From: Halomontanus rarus | GTDB taxonomy: Archaea; Halobacteriota; Halobacteria; Halobacteriales; Natrialbaceae | DNA: 64,000 bases | Assembly: GCF_017357405.1 (NCBI RefSeq) | Contig: NZ_CP071597.1 | Span: 682,001-746,000, forward strand | Reading direction: 5' to 3' | Shown: piece by piece, positions 22,771-31,358 of the stretch | Numbering within the stretch: position 1 is the stretch's first letter | Layout: the number at the start of each line of letters is the position of its first letter | Position numbers and translations under genes: made by a program | The notes under the pieces: model-generated | What the model saw: the letters and a program-made list of their open reading frames with translations, nothing else | Databases searched by the model: none | Told to the model about the DNA's origin: nothing

Positions 22771-23204
22771 CTATCACCGCGCGGAATCCCACGATTTCAG
22801 TCGTGGGAGGAAGTGCGTCACTTGGGAATCTATCCACTGACTGCTGCACGGCACACGGTTTCGATCTAAAAGAGGTTGATTTATTGTCATTGATGTCGTT
22901 TCTTCTAATACAGTGCTGGCAGGCCACACGCGTCTGCCAGCACGGGTTGACAGTCAGGCAGCCCTGAAATCGGAGACGAGGATCGGTCCCTGCACCGCAA
23001 ACCGAGCCGTTCGAGTCTACCGATAAGGGAAATCTGGTGTGTGGCATCCCCAAACGGGACCAACCCGTGATGGGAGTAGCCGAGAACGCGAACGGAGTGG
23101 TTCGCGCCCCGGCGAATCCACCGTGTAACCAGTACCCATGATGCTCCGTGGAGCGTGGGCCGAAACCGCCACGGTGGAAGCCCATGACTTCAGTCATGGG
23201 TCAC
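22771..23204. mobile_element. Palindrome-ended non-coding element (PATE/MITE-like, IS200/IS605-derived) inside the ABC operon
   Basis: About 430 bp without a trustworthy gene, sitting exactly between the permease start and the ATPase stop. Its ends carry related hairpins in the same orientation: 22788-22807 (CCCACGA, loop TTTCAG, TCGTGGG) and 23181-23200 (CCCATGA, loop CTTCAG, TCATGGG). An internal perfect 10-bp stem (GTGCTGGCAG/CTGCCAGCAC) spans 22913-22943. Such hairpin-bounded elements without transposase are known in haloarchaea as palindrome-associated elements mobilised by TnpA of full IS200/IS605 relatives. The right half resembles, from memory, the 3' region that makes omega RNA in those elements. 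The ATPase stop codon lies inside the right hairpin. Confidence 0.7.
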
Positions 23205-24771
23205 CTGACGTTCGGACCCCGCTATCGGACTCGCCCGCATCGTCGCGGCGCTGTCCCGCCATCAGGAGACCGATCTCCTCTTCGGTCACTGCGTTCGGAT
23301 CGACCGTGTCGATGAACTCTCCCTCGTACATGACCGCGATCCGATCCGAGAGCTTCTGGATCTCCTCTAACTTCGAGGAGACGACGACGATCGCCAGTCC
23401 CGCATCCCGGAGTTCGACCAACCGGTTGTGAATGAACTCGATCGACCCGATATCGACGCCGCGAGTCGGATGCGAGGCGATGAGTACTTCGGGGTCGTGT
23501 CCGATCTCCCGGCCGACGATGAACTTCTGCTGGTTGCCGCCGGACAGCGACGCCGCCCTGGTGTCCGCGTCGGGCGGCTGCACGTCGAATTCCTCGATGA
23601 TCTCCTCGGTGTGATCGCGGACGACCTCCCAGTCGATGAACCAGCTTTTCACGAAGGGTGCGATGGTCTGGTTCCCGAGGAGCCCGTTTCGGACCAGATC
23701 GTAGTCCATCACCAGTCCTTCGGTGTGGCGATCCTCCGGAATGTAGGCGATCCCTTCCTCCGTCCGCTCGCGGCGCGTCGTCTCGGTGATATCCTCGCCG
23801 TCGAAGCGAACCGTTCCCGAGTCGGGTGTACGAAGGCCGGTGAGCGCTTCGATCAACTCGGACTGGCCGTTCCCCTGAACGCCCGCGATCCCGAGGATCT
23901 CGCCCTCTCGGACGGACAGATCGACCCCTGAAACCTTCTCGAGACCGCGGTCTCCCGTCACCCGAAGCTCGCCGACCTCGAGGAGCGGCTCTCCGGGTGT
24001 GGTATCTCGGGGTTTGCGGTCGAAGAGGATCTCCCGTCCGACCATTATCTGGGCCAGTTCCTGCTCGGAGGTCTCCGACGCGGGGACCGTCCCGACCGCG
24101 TTTCCGCCGCGGAGGACGGTGATGTCGTCGGCGATCGTCAGGGCTTCGTCGAGTTTGTGCGAGATGAAGATGAGCGAGCGGCCGTCCGCTCTGAGGTCTT
24201 CCATGACGTCCATCAGGCCGTCGACTTCCTGGGGCGTGAGGACGGCCGTCGGCTCGTCGAGGACGAGGATGTCAGCGCCGCGATAGAGGCTCTTGACGAT
24301 CTCGACGCGCTGTCTCGTGCCGAGGTCGAGATCCCTGATCGGGACGTCGAGGTGGTCGGCGACCTCGAACCCGTATCGGGCGCTGATCGCTTCGATCTCT
24401 TCCCTGGCGGTCTCCTCGTCGACGAGGCCGTTCGCGACCGGCTCGTGGCCGAGGATGACGTTCTGCAGGACGGTCATCGGTTCGACGAGCTGGAAGTGCT
24501 GGTGGATCATTCCGACGCCCGCGTTCATGGCGTCCCGCGGGGTTTCGAACGTCCGGGGCTCGCCGTCGACGTAGATCGTCCCCTCGTCCTGATCGTAGAG
24601 CCCATAGAGGACGCTCATCAGCGTGGTCTTCCCGGATCCGTTCTCGCCGAGGAGAGCGTGAATCGACCCCGCTTCCAGCGTGAAATCGACGCTGTCGTTC
24701 GCGACGACGTCGCCGAACCGCTTCGTGATCCCCTCGAGTCGGACGGCGGGTGGTGTGTTATCTGTGGTCAT
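23194..24771 (-). CDS. ABC transporter ATPase, BMP/nucleoside type (NupO-like), two NBDs
   Basis: A 525-residue protein with two fused nucleotide-binding domains. The first has Walker A LLGENGSGKTTLMSVL, signature LDLGTRQRVEIVKSL and Walker B LVLDEPTAVLTPQ. The second has a degenerate Walker A region GVQGNGQSELIEALTG (no Lys), signature ASLSGGNQQKFIVGREI and Walker B VLIASHPTRGVDIGS. Loss of the Lys in site 2 and an SHPTRGVD motif are normal for this sugar/nucleoside import branch. The last codons (GDP-stop) come from the inserted element: Pro and the TGA lie in its right-end hairpin arm (23194-23200). The original tail therefore was probably longer or ended differently. Confidence 0.93.
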   Translation of the reverse strand: MTTDNTPPAVRLEGITKRFGDVVANDSVDFTLEAGSIHALLGENGSGKTTLMSVLYGLYDQDEGTIYVDGEPRTFETPRDAMNAGVGMIHQHFQLVEPMTVLQNVILGHEPVANGLVDEETAREEIEAISARYGFEVADHLDVPIRDLDLGTRQRVEIVKSLYRGADILVLDEPTAVLTPQEVDGLMDVMEDLRADGRSLIFISHKLDEALTIADDITVLRGGNAVGTVPASETSEQELAQIMVGREILFDRKPRDTTPGEPLLEVGELRVTGDRGLEKVSGVDLSVREGEILGIAGVQGNGQSELIEALTGLRTPDSGTVRFDGEDITETTRRERTEEGIAYIPEDRHTEGLVMDYDLVRNGLLGNQTIAPFVKSWFIDWEVVRDHTEEIIEEFDVQPPDADTRAASLSGGNQQKFIVGREIGHDPEVLIASHPTRGVDIGSIEFIHNRLVELRDAGLAIVVVSSKLEEIQKLSDRIAVMYEGEFIDTVDPNAVTEEEIGLLMAGQRRDDAGESDSGVRTSGDP

Positions 24772-24871
24772 GAGTCGCTCGTTGGCGTTGGGGTTGGCGG
24801 TAGCGTTAGCGTTGGAGGTGGCGTTACCGTCGACACGCGAAGTGGAGCGGAACGAAAAACCGTTCCGTCGG

Positions 24872-25984
24872 TTAGCATCCGGTCGGACCGCACTCGAAGT
24901 CGATTTCGCCGTCGACGATGGCCGTTTTCGCGTCCTCGATGTTCTGGTCGAGCGAGTCGGGCATGTTACCTTCGAACGCCTGCCCGGTCACCCAGTCGAT
25001 CTGACCGCCTTCGGTGGAGAGGTTCTGCTCTCCCTGCACGCTCTCCCAGTCGTCGTTGACGACGGCCTCCGCGACCGTGTAGGTCGCCTCGTCGAGGGCC
25101 TTGATGGCCGAGCCGAGGATCACGTCCTGGTAGCTGTCGAACGAGACCGACTGGTCGCTGTCGACGCCGATCGCGAACCGGTCGTTGTTGGACGCGGCCT
25201 CGAACGCCCCCTCTCCCGCGGCCGAGGCGGCGTGCCAGACGATGTCGGCTCCGCTCTCGATCTGCGAGACGGCCTGGTCGTTGACTCCCGACGGATCGTT
25301 GAAACTGCCGCCGTACCCGGTGAGGACCTCGATACTGTCGTCGACCCACTCGACGCCCTGCTGGTAGGAGACCTCGAACGCTTCGATCAGGGGAATCTGT
25401 TCGCCGCCGACGAAGCCGACGATGCTCTCGTCGGGATTCGTCGAACTTCCCTCGTGTTCGATCTCCTCTTGGGTCAGCGTCCCGGCACCGACGCCCGCGA
25501 GGAACGACATCTCGTGGTTCATCTCGATCCACCCCGAAACGTTGGGCTCCTCGACGACGTTGTTGATCAGCATCCAGTTCACGTCCGAATACTCCGGCGC
25601 GTTCTCCCGGAGCGGCTCGGTGTGTTGGTCGGCGACCAGGACGATGAGGTCGGGCTCGGCTTCGGCGGCGTCGGCCTGCCGCTGGGAGTACTCTCCCTGA
25701 TCCGTCGCCTCGATCTGGTTGATATCGATATCCCACTCGTCGGCCGCCTCCTCGAGTCCCGACAGCGCGTTGTCGTTGAACGCCTGATCGTCGAAGCCCG
25801 CCGGGCTCGAGATGATCGTCATCTGGTACTCGGCGTCGCCCTGACCGCCCTGATCCCCGATACAGCCGGCCAGAGCCAGCCCCCCAATCGCCGCCCCCGA
25901 CCGAAGAACCGTCCGGCGATCGATTGACGTGGTCTCGTTACGTGAATCTGTGGAGTCGTCATGTGCGTCATCCCTATAAGACAT
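24872..25984 (-). CDS. BMP-family substrate-binding lipoprotein
   Basis: A 370-residue secreted binding protein. The N-terminus has a Tat signal with lipobox (SIDRRTVLRSGAAIGGLALAGC; lipid on the Cys before IGDQ). It is followed by a BMP domain: MTIISSPAGFDDQAFNDNAL, SGLEEAADEW, PDLIVLVADQHTEPL, IVGFVGGEQIPLIEAFEVSY and GADIVWHAASAAGEGAFEAA. BMP proteins such as PnrA and RnsB bind nucleosides. It is the first gene of the importer operon, about 100 bp ahead of the ATPase. That gap holds a run of GTTGGC/GTTAGC-like short repeats (24777-24830). A TATA element and inverted repeats lie just upstream of the start. Confidence 0.93.
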   Translation of the reverse strand: MSYRDDAHDDSTDSRNETTSIDRRTVLRSGAAIGGLALAGCIGDQGGQGDAEYQMTIISSPAGFDDQAFNDNALSGLEEAADEWDIDINQIEATDQGEYSQRQADAAEAEPDLIVLVADQHTEPLRENAPEYSDVNWMLINNVVEEPNVSGWIEMNHEMSFLAGVGAGTLTQEEIEHEGSSTNPDESIVGFVGGEQIPLIEAFEVSYQQGVEWVDDSIEVLTGYGGSFNDPSGVNDQAVSQIESGADIVWHAASAAGEGAFEAASNNDRFAIGVDSDQSVSFDSYQDVILGSAIKALDEATYTVAEAVVNDDWESVQGEQNLSTEGGQIDWVTGQAFEGNMPDSLDQNIEDAKTAIVDGEIDFECGPTGC

Positions 25985-26004
25985 TACAATACATTATATG
26001 TAAT
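25983..26004. promoter_or_regulatory. Inverted repeat at the start of the BMP importer operon (operator candidate)
   Basis: ATTACA (25983-25988) and TGTAAT (25999-26004) are exact inverted copies separated by 10 bp, with TACAT/ATGTA (25990-25994, 25998-26002) nested inside. The repeat covers the start codon and the expected transcription start, where a repressor would block expression. Confidence 0.45.
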
Positions 26005-26007
26005 CCC

Positions 26008-26019
26008 ACTATAAAAACT
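26008..26019 (-). promoter_or_regulatory. TATA-box promoter of the BMP importer operon
   Basis: Minus-strand TTTTTATAG is centred about 28 bp ahead of the ATG at 25984, the spacing of a leaderless haloarchaeal promoter. Confidence 0.55.
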
Positions 26020-26223
26020 GTGTACTGCCAACGGTATTGCCTCTTGTTTGACTGACCGTCCACTTTTTCTCTGACTACATTCTATTTCGTTTATCCTCGG
26101 TCCGGTGGAATAGATGGACGACTGCGAGGACCTCTCGAGTGATCGAGCCGAGTTCCGTCGTTCATCGGGAACTCTCGAGACCGGGTCAGCGAAGATGGTT
26201 CTGGAGCGTGACGACTGTCGCGG

Positions 26224-26370
26224 TCAGAAGTCGTACTCTGCGATCTCACGCGACCCGCAGACGGTGCACTCCGTCTCGGTCTTCGTGAGGTTCGTTCCAC
26301 AGTGGCGGCACTCGGCCAGTGTCCCGTCCTGATCCGTGAGTCGCTTTCGGACGGCGGTTAGCATTCCCAT
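26224..26370 (-). CDS. Zinc-ribbon microprotein (48 aa)
   Basis: A 48-residue protein starting MGMLTAVRKRLTDQDGTLAE. It carries a zinc ribbon CRHCGTNL...CTVCGSRE with about ten residues between the pairs, and ends IAEYDF. Both knuckles are the classic CxxCG type and the sequence between them (TKTETE) is polar, so this is a credible small zinc-binding protein despite its size. The N-terminal basic helix could contact nucleic acid or a membrane. Its promoter would fall in 26371-26465. There is no obvious operon partner. Confidence 0.75.
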   Translation of the reverse strand: MGMLTAVRKRLTDQDGTLAECRHCGTNLTKTETECTVCGSREIAEYDF

Positions 26371-26465
26371 TCGTGTCGCTCGAGTGGGCCCCTCCGTATG
26401 AGCCTTCTGGCATTGGAATCGACAGCGGCTTTTCTATTCTATTGGTGAAAGACACGGCTCAGAGA

Positions 26466-26558
26466 ACACGAGGACCAACACTCGAGTCGTTTCCCTCGAC
26501 ACGAGGACCAACACTCGAGTCGTTTCCCTCGACACGAGGACCAACACTCGAGTCGGAG
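26466..26558 (+). repeat. Tandem array, three copies of a 33-bp unit (third partial)
   Basis: Units start at 26466, 26499 and 26532. Copies 1 and 2 are identical over 33 bp and copy 3 matches for the first ~27. Each unit includes CTCGAGTCG and ACACGAGGACC. The array lies between the zinc-ribbon gene and the 26648 gene, in the region that should hold the latter's promoter. There are no spacers, so it is not a CRISPR. Confidence 0.85.
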
Positions 26559-26647
26559 GCACGAAACGTCGCTCGAGTTGCCGTCTGCAAAATCACGCGA
26601 CGAGACCACCCCCAACCAATATTGCGCTCTTCGGTGAACGAACGCAC

Positions 26648-26914
26648 ATGCCCCGATTCACCGACGACGACGTGGGAAAGACGGTGGTCAATCCGGTCGG
26701 CGACGAAGTCGGTATCGTCGAGACCGTCGAGAACGGCGTCGCGTACGTCGACCCCCACCCCGACTGGAGCGATCGCATCAAGGCGACGATCGGGTGGGAG
26801 GACGAGCCCGATATCACCGAACAGCCGCTGGAGGACGAGCACGTCGAGGAGGTCACCGACGACGAGATCATCCTCCGTCAAGATCTCCAGATCGACCAAA
26901 CGGGGCTGTCGTAG
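26648..26914 (+). CDS. PRC-barrel-like conserved small protein
   Basis: An 88-residue acidic protein. The first half reads as a PRC-barrel type beta barrel: FTDDDVGKTVVNPVGDEVG, VETVENGVAYVDPHPDW. It is followed by KATIGWEDEPDITEQPL and an acidic C-terminal strand DDEIILRQDLQI. Small stand-alone proteins like this are common in haloarchaea and have no assigned reaction; PRC barrels usually mediate protein-protein or RNA contacts. An AATATT element about 27 bp ahead of the ATG is a possible TATA box for a leaderless transcript. Confidence 0.8.
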   Translation: MPRFTDDDVGKTVVNPVGDEVGIVETVENGVAYVDPHPDWSDRIKATIGWEDEPDITEQPLEDEHVEEVTDDEIILRQDLQIDQTGLS

Positions 26915-27115
26915 ACGGTCATCTGAAATTTCGCTTTCTCGAGAGTCTACAGCGACACTGTTGACGAGTCTACGGTGTCGAGTATCGATTGCAGCACGCG
27001 ATCCAATCGGACGCTGCGAGCAGCCAGTGGGGTTTGTTCGCCACGAAAGAGTGGTGGTTCGCTCGTCGCTCGAGAACCGGTAGTTGTCAAGTGACTCGAG
27101 TGTGAACCGCGTGGT

Positions 27116-28093
27116 ATGGACTCGCACGTAGTGATCAGCGACAGCAAGTCGACGACCGTCGACCACGACCTGCAGGCGGACGTGCTCGCCGAGTACGACG
27201 CGAGCACGACGTCGGTCGTCACGCGAACCGAAGAGGCGCTGCTCGAGGAACTCGGCGACGCGGACGGGTTGATCGTCGACGCGGGCGTCCCCGTGACCGC
27301 CCGCGTCCTCGAGACGTCGTCGCTGCGGGTCGTCGGCCGAGCGGGTATCGGCGTCGACAACGTCGACCTCGAGGCGGCCGCGGACGAGGGCGTCACGGTC
27401 GTCCACCACCCGACGTACAGTCTCGACGAGGTGGCGACCCACGCGCTCTCGCTTCTCCTCTCGGGTGTTCGCCGACTCCCGCGATACGACCGATCGACGC
27501 GGAGCGGGAACTGGGACTGGACCGAGGGTGCGCCGATCCCGCGGCTCCAGGGATCGACGCTCGGTTTCCTCGGCTTCGGCAAGATTCCGCGTCGGCTGGC
27601 GACGATGGTCCAGGGGTTCGGCTGCGAGCTGATCGCGTTCGATCCGTACGTCGCCGACGACGTCGTCCGCTCGCACAACGTCGAGCCAGTGGATTTCGAG
27701 GACCTGCTGTCTGCGGTCGACTTGCTCTCGATTCACGCACCGCTCACCGAGGAGACGACGGGGCTGATCGACGAGCACGCGCTGGAGACGATGGATGAGA
27801 ACGTCGTGCTCGCGAACACGGCTCGAGGGCCGGTGATCGAGACGGACGCGCTCGTCGCGGCGCTCGAGGCGGAGGACGTTGGGTTCGCTGCGCTGGACGT
27901 GACCGAGCCGGAGCCGTTGCCGTCGGATCACCCGCTGCTCGAACTCGAGAACGCACTGGTCACACCGCACACGGCGTGGTACTCCGAGGCGTCCCGTCGA
28001 CAGCTCAGCCGCGGCATCGCCGCGGACGTCGGCCGCGTTCTGGTCGGTGAGGATCCTCACAACGAGGTGACCGTCGAGAGTTCGTGGGTGTGA
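27116..28093 (+). CDS. D-2-hydroxyacid dehydrogenase (CtBP-like)
   Basis: A 325-residue NAD(P)-dependent D-2-hydroxyacid dehydrogenase. The substrate domain gives VVGRAGIGVDNVDLEAAADE, the Rossmann core LGFLGFGKIPRRLATMVQGF, the catalytic Arg is in VLANTARGPVIETDAL, the Glu in AALDVTEPEPLPSDHPL and the catalytic His in LVTPHTAWYSEASRRQ. The Trp/Tyr after the His is characteristic of CtBP-like members. Enzymes of the family reduce 2-keto acids or oxidise phosphoglycerate-like compounds; the actual substrate is not evident. It stands alone, with a paralogue of another branch at 31359-32303. Confidence 0.92.
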   Translation: MDSHVVISDSKSTTVDHDLQADVLAEYDASTTSVVTRTEEALLEELGDADGLIVDAGVPVTARVLETSSLRVVGRAGIGVDNVDLEAAADEGVTVVHHPTYSLDEVATHALSLLLSGVRRLPRYDRSTRSGNWDWTEGAPIPRLQGSTLGFLGFGKIPRRLATMVQGFGCELIAFDPYVADDVVRSHNVEPVDFEDLLSAVDLLSIHAPLTEETTGLIDEHALETMDENVVLANTARGPVIETDALVAALEAEDVGFAALDVTEPEPLPSDHPLLELENALVTPHTAWYSEASRRQLSRGIAADVGRVLVGEDPHNEVTVESSWV

Positions 28094-28252
28094 TCGGTCG
28101 CTCGAGGACTGTGTGTCGGAGCGCAACTCGAGACAGATTGCGGGTCCCTCGAGGATCGGTATCAACACCTCCCGCGTCTCGACCTCGAGTTCACCGATCG
28201 AACGAACCGCGATGCACCGATCGAACGGACTGCGATGGGTGGGGGCTATCTC

Positions 28253-28453
28253 TCAGAGGACGTTGCCCACCGAAACGGGAACTACACTGAGACAACCGAT
28301 CAGTGCATCCGCCTGCCTCGAGAGCCCGGCGGGGCCGTAGCGGCTGATAACGAACAGTGCCACCCCAAACGTCACGAAGACAACGACCGCCAGGAAGAGC
28401 GCCTGCGTGCTCGAGCCGTCGGCTGTCTCCTGATCCCCATCAGTCCCAGTCAT
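28253..28453 (-). CDS. Small single-TM protein
   Basis: A 66-residue protein from ATG 28453. Its polar N-terminus (MTGTDGDQETADGSSTQ) precedes one strong membrane helix (ALFLAVVVFVTFGVALFVIS), a short RYGPAGLSRQADALIG and a second weakly hydrophobic end. The frame is open further upstream but without membrane features, so this ATG is the sensible start. Nothing identifies a function. It lies between the CtBP-like dehydrogenase and the ABC exporter gene and is not clearly in an operon with either. Confidence 0.5.
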   Translation of the reverse strand: MTGTDGDQETADGSSTQALFLAVVVFVTFGVALFVISRYGPAGLSRQADALIGCLSVVPVSVGNVL

Positions 28454-28591
28454 TGCGCTCTCGTTTCGTCGAAGACGCTTTGTTAGGAGTAGGATATCGT
28501 CGCACGGTTGCACCGACCAACGGTGTGAAACAGTCCGAAGATCGGATTCGTATAGTACGACCGACGCCACACGCCGGTCGGTAGGATGCCC

Positions 28592-30514
28592 CTAGTCGGT
28601 GTTTCGGGAGGGGAGATCGGAACTCCGCTCGAGGAACCCCTCGGGCAGGTCGTCGAGTTCGCCGATCTGCACGCGCCACAGCGTCGCGTACAGGCCGTCG
28701 CGCTCGAGCAGCGCCTCGTGTGTTCCCGACTCGACGAGTTCCCCTTCGTCGAGCACCAGGATTTCGTCGGCGTCCCGGACCGTCGACAGTCGGTGGGCGA
28801 TGGCGAACGTCGTCCGGTCGGCGATCAGGTCCTCGAGGCTGTTCTGGATCACCGCTTCGGTCTCGTTGTCGACGTGGCTGGTCGCCTCGTCCAGAATCAG
28901 GACGTCGGGATCCTCCAGAATGGCCCGCGCGATCGACACCCGCTGGCGCTGGCCGCCGGAGAGTTTGACGCCGCGTTCGCCGACCATCGTGTCGTAGCCC
29001 TCGGGAAGCTCCACGATGAACTCGTGAGCACCGGCGACCCGAGCCGCGTCTTCGATATCCCGGTCGTCGACGTCAGTGAGTCCGTAAGCGATGTTGTCCC
29101 GAACGGTCCCGTAGAACAGGTAGGGCTCCTGGCTCACGTAGCTGATCGACTGGCGGAGGCTCTGGGGGTCGACCCGTCGGACGTCGTGGCCGTCGATCCG
29201 GATCGAGCCGTCGTCGACGTCGTACATGCGCATCAGGAGCTTCATCAGCGTCGACTTGCCCGCGCCGGTCGGGCCGACGAGGCCGACGTACTCGCCGGGC
29301 TCGGCGGTAAACGAGATATCCCGGAGGACCGTTTCTGACGCGTCGTCCGTCTCGTAGCCGAATTCCACGTTTTGGTACTCGATGCGGCCGTCGACGCCCT
29401 CGAGGACGACCGCGTCCTCGTCGGCGGTGATCGCCGGCTCGGAGTCGAGCAGTCCGACGATCCGCTCGCCCGCGGCCTCCGCGTACTGGTAGTCGTTGAG
29501 GATCTGGCCGAAGTTTCGCATCGGGTAGATAAAGCGGCGCGTGTACGAGAGGAACATGACGAGCGTCCCAGCGGTGAGCGTCCCCTGAAAGAACGGGTGG
29601 GGCGAGCCGAACATCACCCACCAGCCGCCGATCAAGAAGGTGGCGACGTAGCCCGCCGACGTGATGAGCTGGATCGTCGGGAAGAACTTGATCCGGGTCG
29701 TGATCGCGTTCCAGTTGGCGTCGAGATAGTCCCGCGAGGAGTCTTCCACCCGATCGGTTTCGAACGCCTCGCGATTGTAGGCTTTCACGACCATGAGGCC
29801 GCCGATGTTGTTCTCGAGGCGGGAATTGAGCTGACCGACCGCCGAGCGGACGTCCTGGTACTTGGGGTGGATGATCGTGACGAACAGGTAGCTCGCGTAC
29901 GCCAGCACCGGAATCACCAGCGTCGGGATGATCCCCAGTCGCCAGTTGATGAGGAGCATCACCGCGCCCATGCCCCCGACCCGCACGACGATCCGGATCC
30001 CCTGATTGAAGCTGTTCGTGAGGAAGCTCTCGAGCTGATTGACGTCGTTGTTCAGGACCGACATCACCTCGCCGGTCTGTTTGTCGTCGAAAAATCCCAT
30101 CCCACGTCGCTGCATCGTGTCGTACGTGTCGACCCTGACCTCGTGCTGGAAGTGCTGGGCGAAGTAGTTCCAACACCAGTCGTTCACCCAGCTCAGGACG
30201 GCCTCGAGGACGTACGAGAGCGCGAGTATTCCGAGCGCGAGCAGCAGTTGGTCGGCCGGATCCGCCGGCAGCCACCCCTCCGGGACGCCCCACAGGTCGA
30301 ACGCGCGCTCGTCGAAGAACAGCGAGTCGATCGCCACGGCGAGGATGTACGCCGGCACGAGTTCCATCGACCGGGAGAGCACGCTCGCCACGCCGCCGAC
30401 CCCGAAGACGAGCAGTTTGTCGCGCCCGTACTCGCGGAACATCCGCCAGATCGCGTTCGAGTCCTCGGCCCTGATGTCGTCCAGCGAGCCGTCGGACGGC
30501 GTTTCGGGAGGCAT
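28592..30514 (-). CDS. ABC exporter, fused permease-ATPase (MsbA-like)
   Basis: A 640-residue half-transporter: a six-helix ABC_membrane domain (about residues 35-345, for example LLLALGILALSYVLEAVLSW) with the coupling pattern MQRRGMGFFDDKQTGEVMSV. A C-terminal nucleotide-binding domain follows: Walker A VGPTGAGKSTLMKLLM, Q-loop ISYVSQEPYLFYGTVRDNIA, signature VKLSGGQRQRVSIARAI, Walker B VLILDEATSHVDNETE and His switch TFAIAHRLSTVRDADEILVL. It works as a homodimer exporting lipids or hydrophobic compounds in relatives. The gene is monocistronic as far as I can see. The substrate cannot be read from sequence. Confidence 0.93.
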   Translation of the reverse strand: MPPETPSDGSLDDIRAEDSNAIWRMFREYGRDKLLVFGVGGVASVLSRSMELVPAYILAVAIDSLFFDERAFDLWGVPEGWLPADPADQLLLALGILALSYVLEAVLSWVNDWCWNYFAQHFQHEVRVDTYDTMQRRGMGFFDDKQTGEVMSVLNNDVNQLESFLTNSFNQGIRIVVRVGGMGAVMLLINWRLGIIPTLVIPVLAYASYLFVTIIHPKYQDVRSAVGQLNSRLENNIGGLMVVKAYNREAFETDRVEDSSRDYLDANWNAITTRIKFFPTIQLITSAGYVATFLIGGWWVMFGSPHPFFQGTLTAGTLVMFLSYTRRFIYPMRNFGQILNDYQYAEAAGERIVGLLDSEPAITADEDAVVLEGVDGRIEYQNVEFGYETDDASETVLRDISFTAEPGEYVGLVGPTGAGKSTLMKLLMRMYDVDDGSIRIDGHDVRRVDPQSLRQSISYVSQEPYLFYGTVRDNIAYGLTDVDDRDIEDAARVAGAHEFIVELPEGYDTMVGERGVKLSGGQRQRVSIARAILEDPDVLILDEATSHVDNETEAVIQNSLEDLIADRTTFAIAHRLSTVRDADEILVLDEGELVESGTHEALLERDGLYATLWRVQIGELDDLPEGFLERSSDLPSRNTD

Positions 30515-30600
30515 TCGTTCCGCGTGGCTCTCTCGTGGAGGGACTAAGTCCTGTCTGTCGTCTCAATCGGTACTGGGTTCTTACCGAGCGAGAGCTGTCG

Positions 30601-30762
30601 TCACACCCACTCAGTAAGGGTAACGACCCGTGTAACGTCCTCGAGTTCCAGCCACGCCGCCGGCGTCCCCGGCTGGTGGAGGACCGCGTTGCCGCTGCTG
30701 TTCTCGTACAGCTCGAGGTCGCTGGTGGCGGTGTGATCGTCGACGATATCGTGCTGGGTCAT
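30601..30762 (-). CDS. DUF7331-like microprotein (53 aa)
   Basis: A 53-residue protein, MTQHDIVDDHTATSDLELYE, then NSSGNAVLHQPGTPAAWLEL, ending VTRVVTLTEWV. The core YENSSGNAVLHQ...AW resembles the haloarchaeal DUF7331 family (YEN-x-SGNAV... W), small acidic proteins of unknown role. It lies 86 bp upstream of the ABC exporter start on the same strand. The following 30763-31358 (about 600 bp) contains only frames with Arg/Ser-rich, low-confidence translations, and I could not identify a gene there. Confidence 0.7.
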   Translation of the reverse strand: MTQHDIVDDHTATSDLELYENSSGNAVLHQPGTPAAWLELEDVTRVVTLTEWV

Positions 30763-31358
30763 CGTCGGTCACCTCGCACGCGATCGGGGTGGCCGGGAAT
30801 AGAGTGACCGCCGGTTGAGTCCTCGAGTCGCGTGGTGGTGCGGGCTGTCGCGTGGGCCGTCCAGTTCCAGCTTTCGTCCGCCCGCGCCGATCCGTTTGCG
30901 GTGCGGTGTCCCCCGGTGTCGACCTCGTACTCGCCAGTCGCCGCGTGCGTGGGACGACACACTTCGTCGGGATAGTCGTCCATCGCCTTCCACGTCGCGC
31001 AACTGAACGGATGTCTTGTCAATCTGTCGGCCATCGCGTCGGATGCGATCGCTGGCGAGGTCGAACTGCGCGACGAGGCGACCATGCGATCGTCTGGACA
31101 ACGTATTTGGTATTGTGTGGCATACTCTCACGTGGCCTCCCTCACCGATACCACGTTCGCAGAGAGTAGAGAGCAAACCCACCAGAGCGAACTTCTCAGG
31201 CACGCCGAGGGTGGTCGTTCGCAGGCACGACACGAGTATTCCCGGCTTTCTGTTTCGGGGACCGTGCCTGCGTTTCGGAAGCGTCTCGAGCGACTGAAAC
31301 CGCTGGTCTTCCTCCTCGAGCGAGAGAGATCGACGCTGCCGAGATCGTCTGAATCGTC

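Noticed and set aside
22766..23197. 143-residue minus-strand gene inside the palindromic element
   Set aside because: It reads through both end hairpins and lacks domain features; the element looks non-coding.
26466..26558. CRISPR-like array
   Set aside because: The units are directly adjacent with no unique spacers; it is a tandem repeat.
26459..28168. 569-residue minus-strand reading frame
   Set aside because: Antisense to the 27116 dehydrogenase and 26648 gene; no motifs and Arg-rich, typical of high-GC shadow frames.
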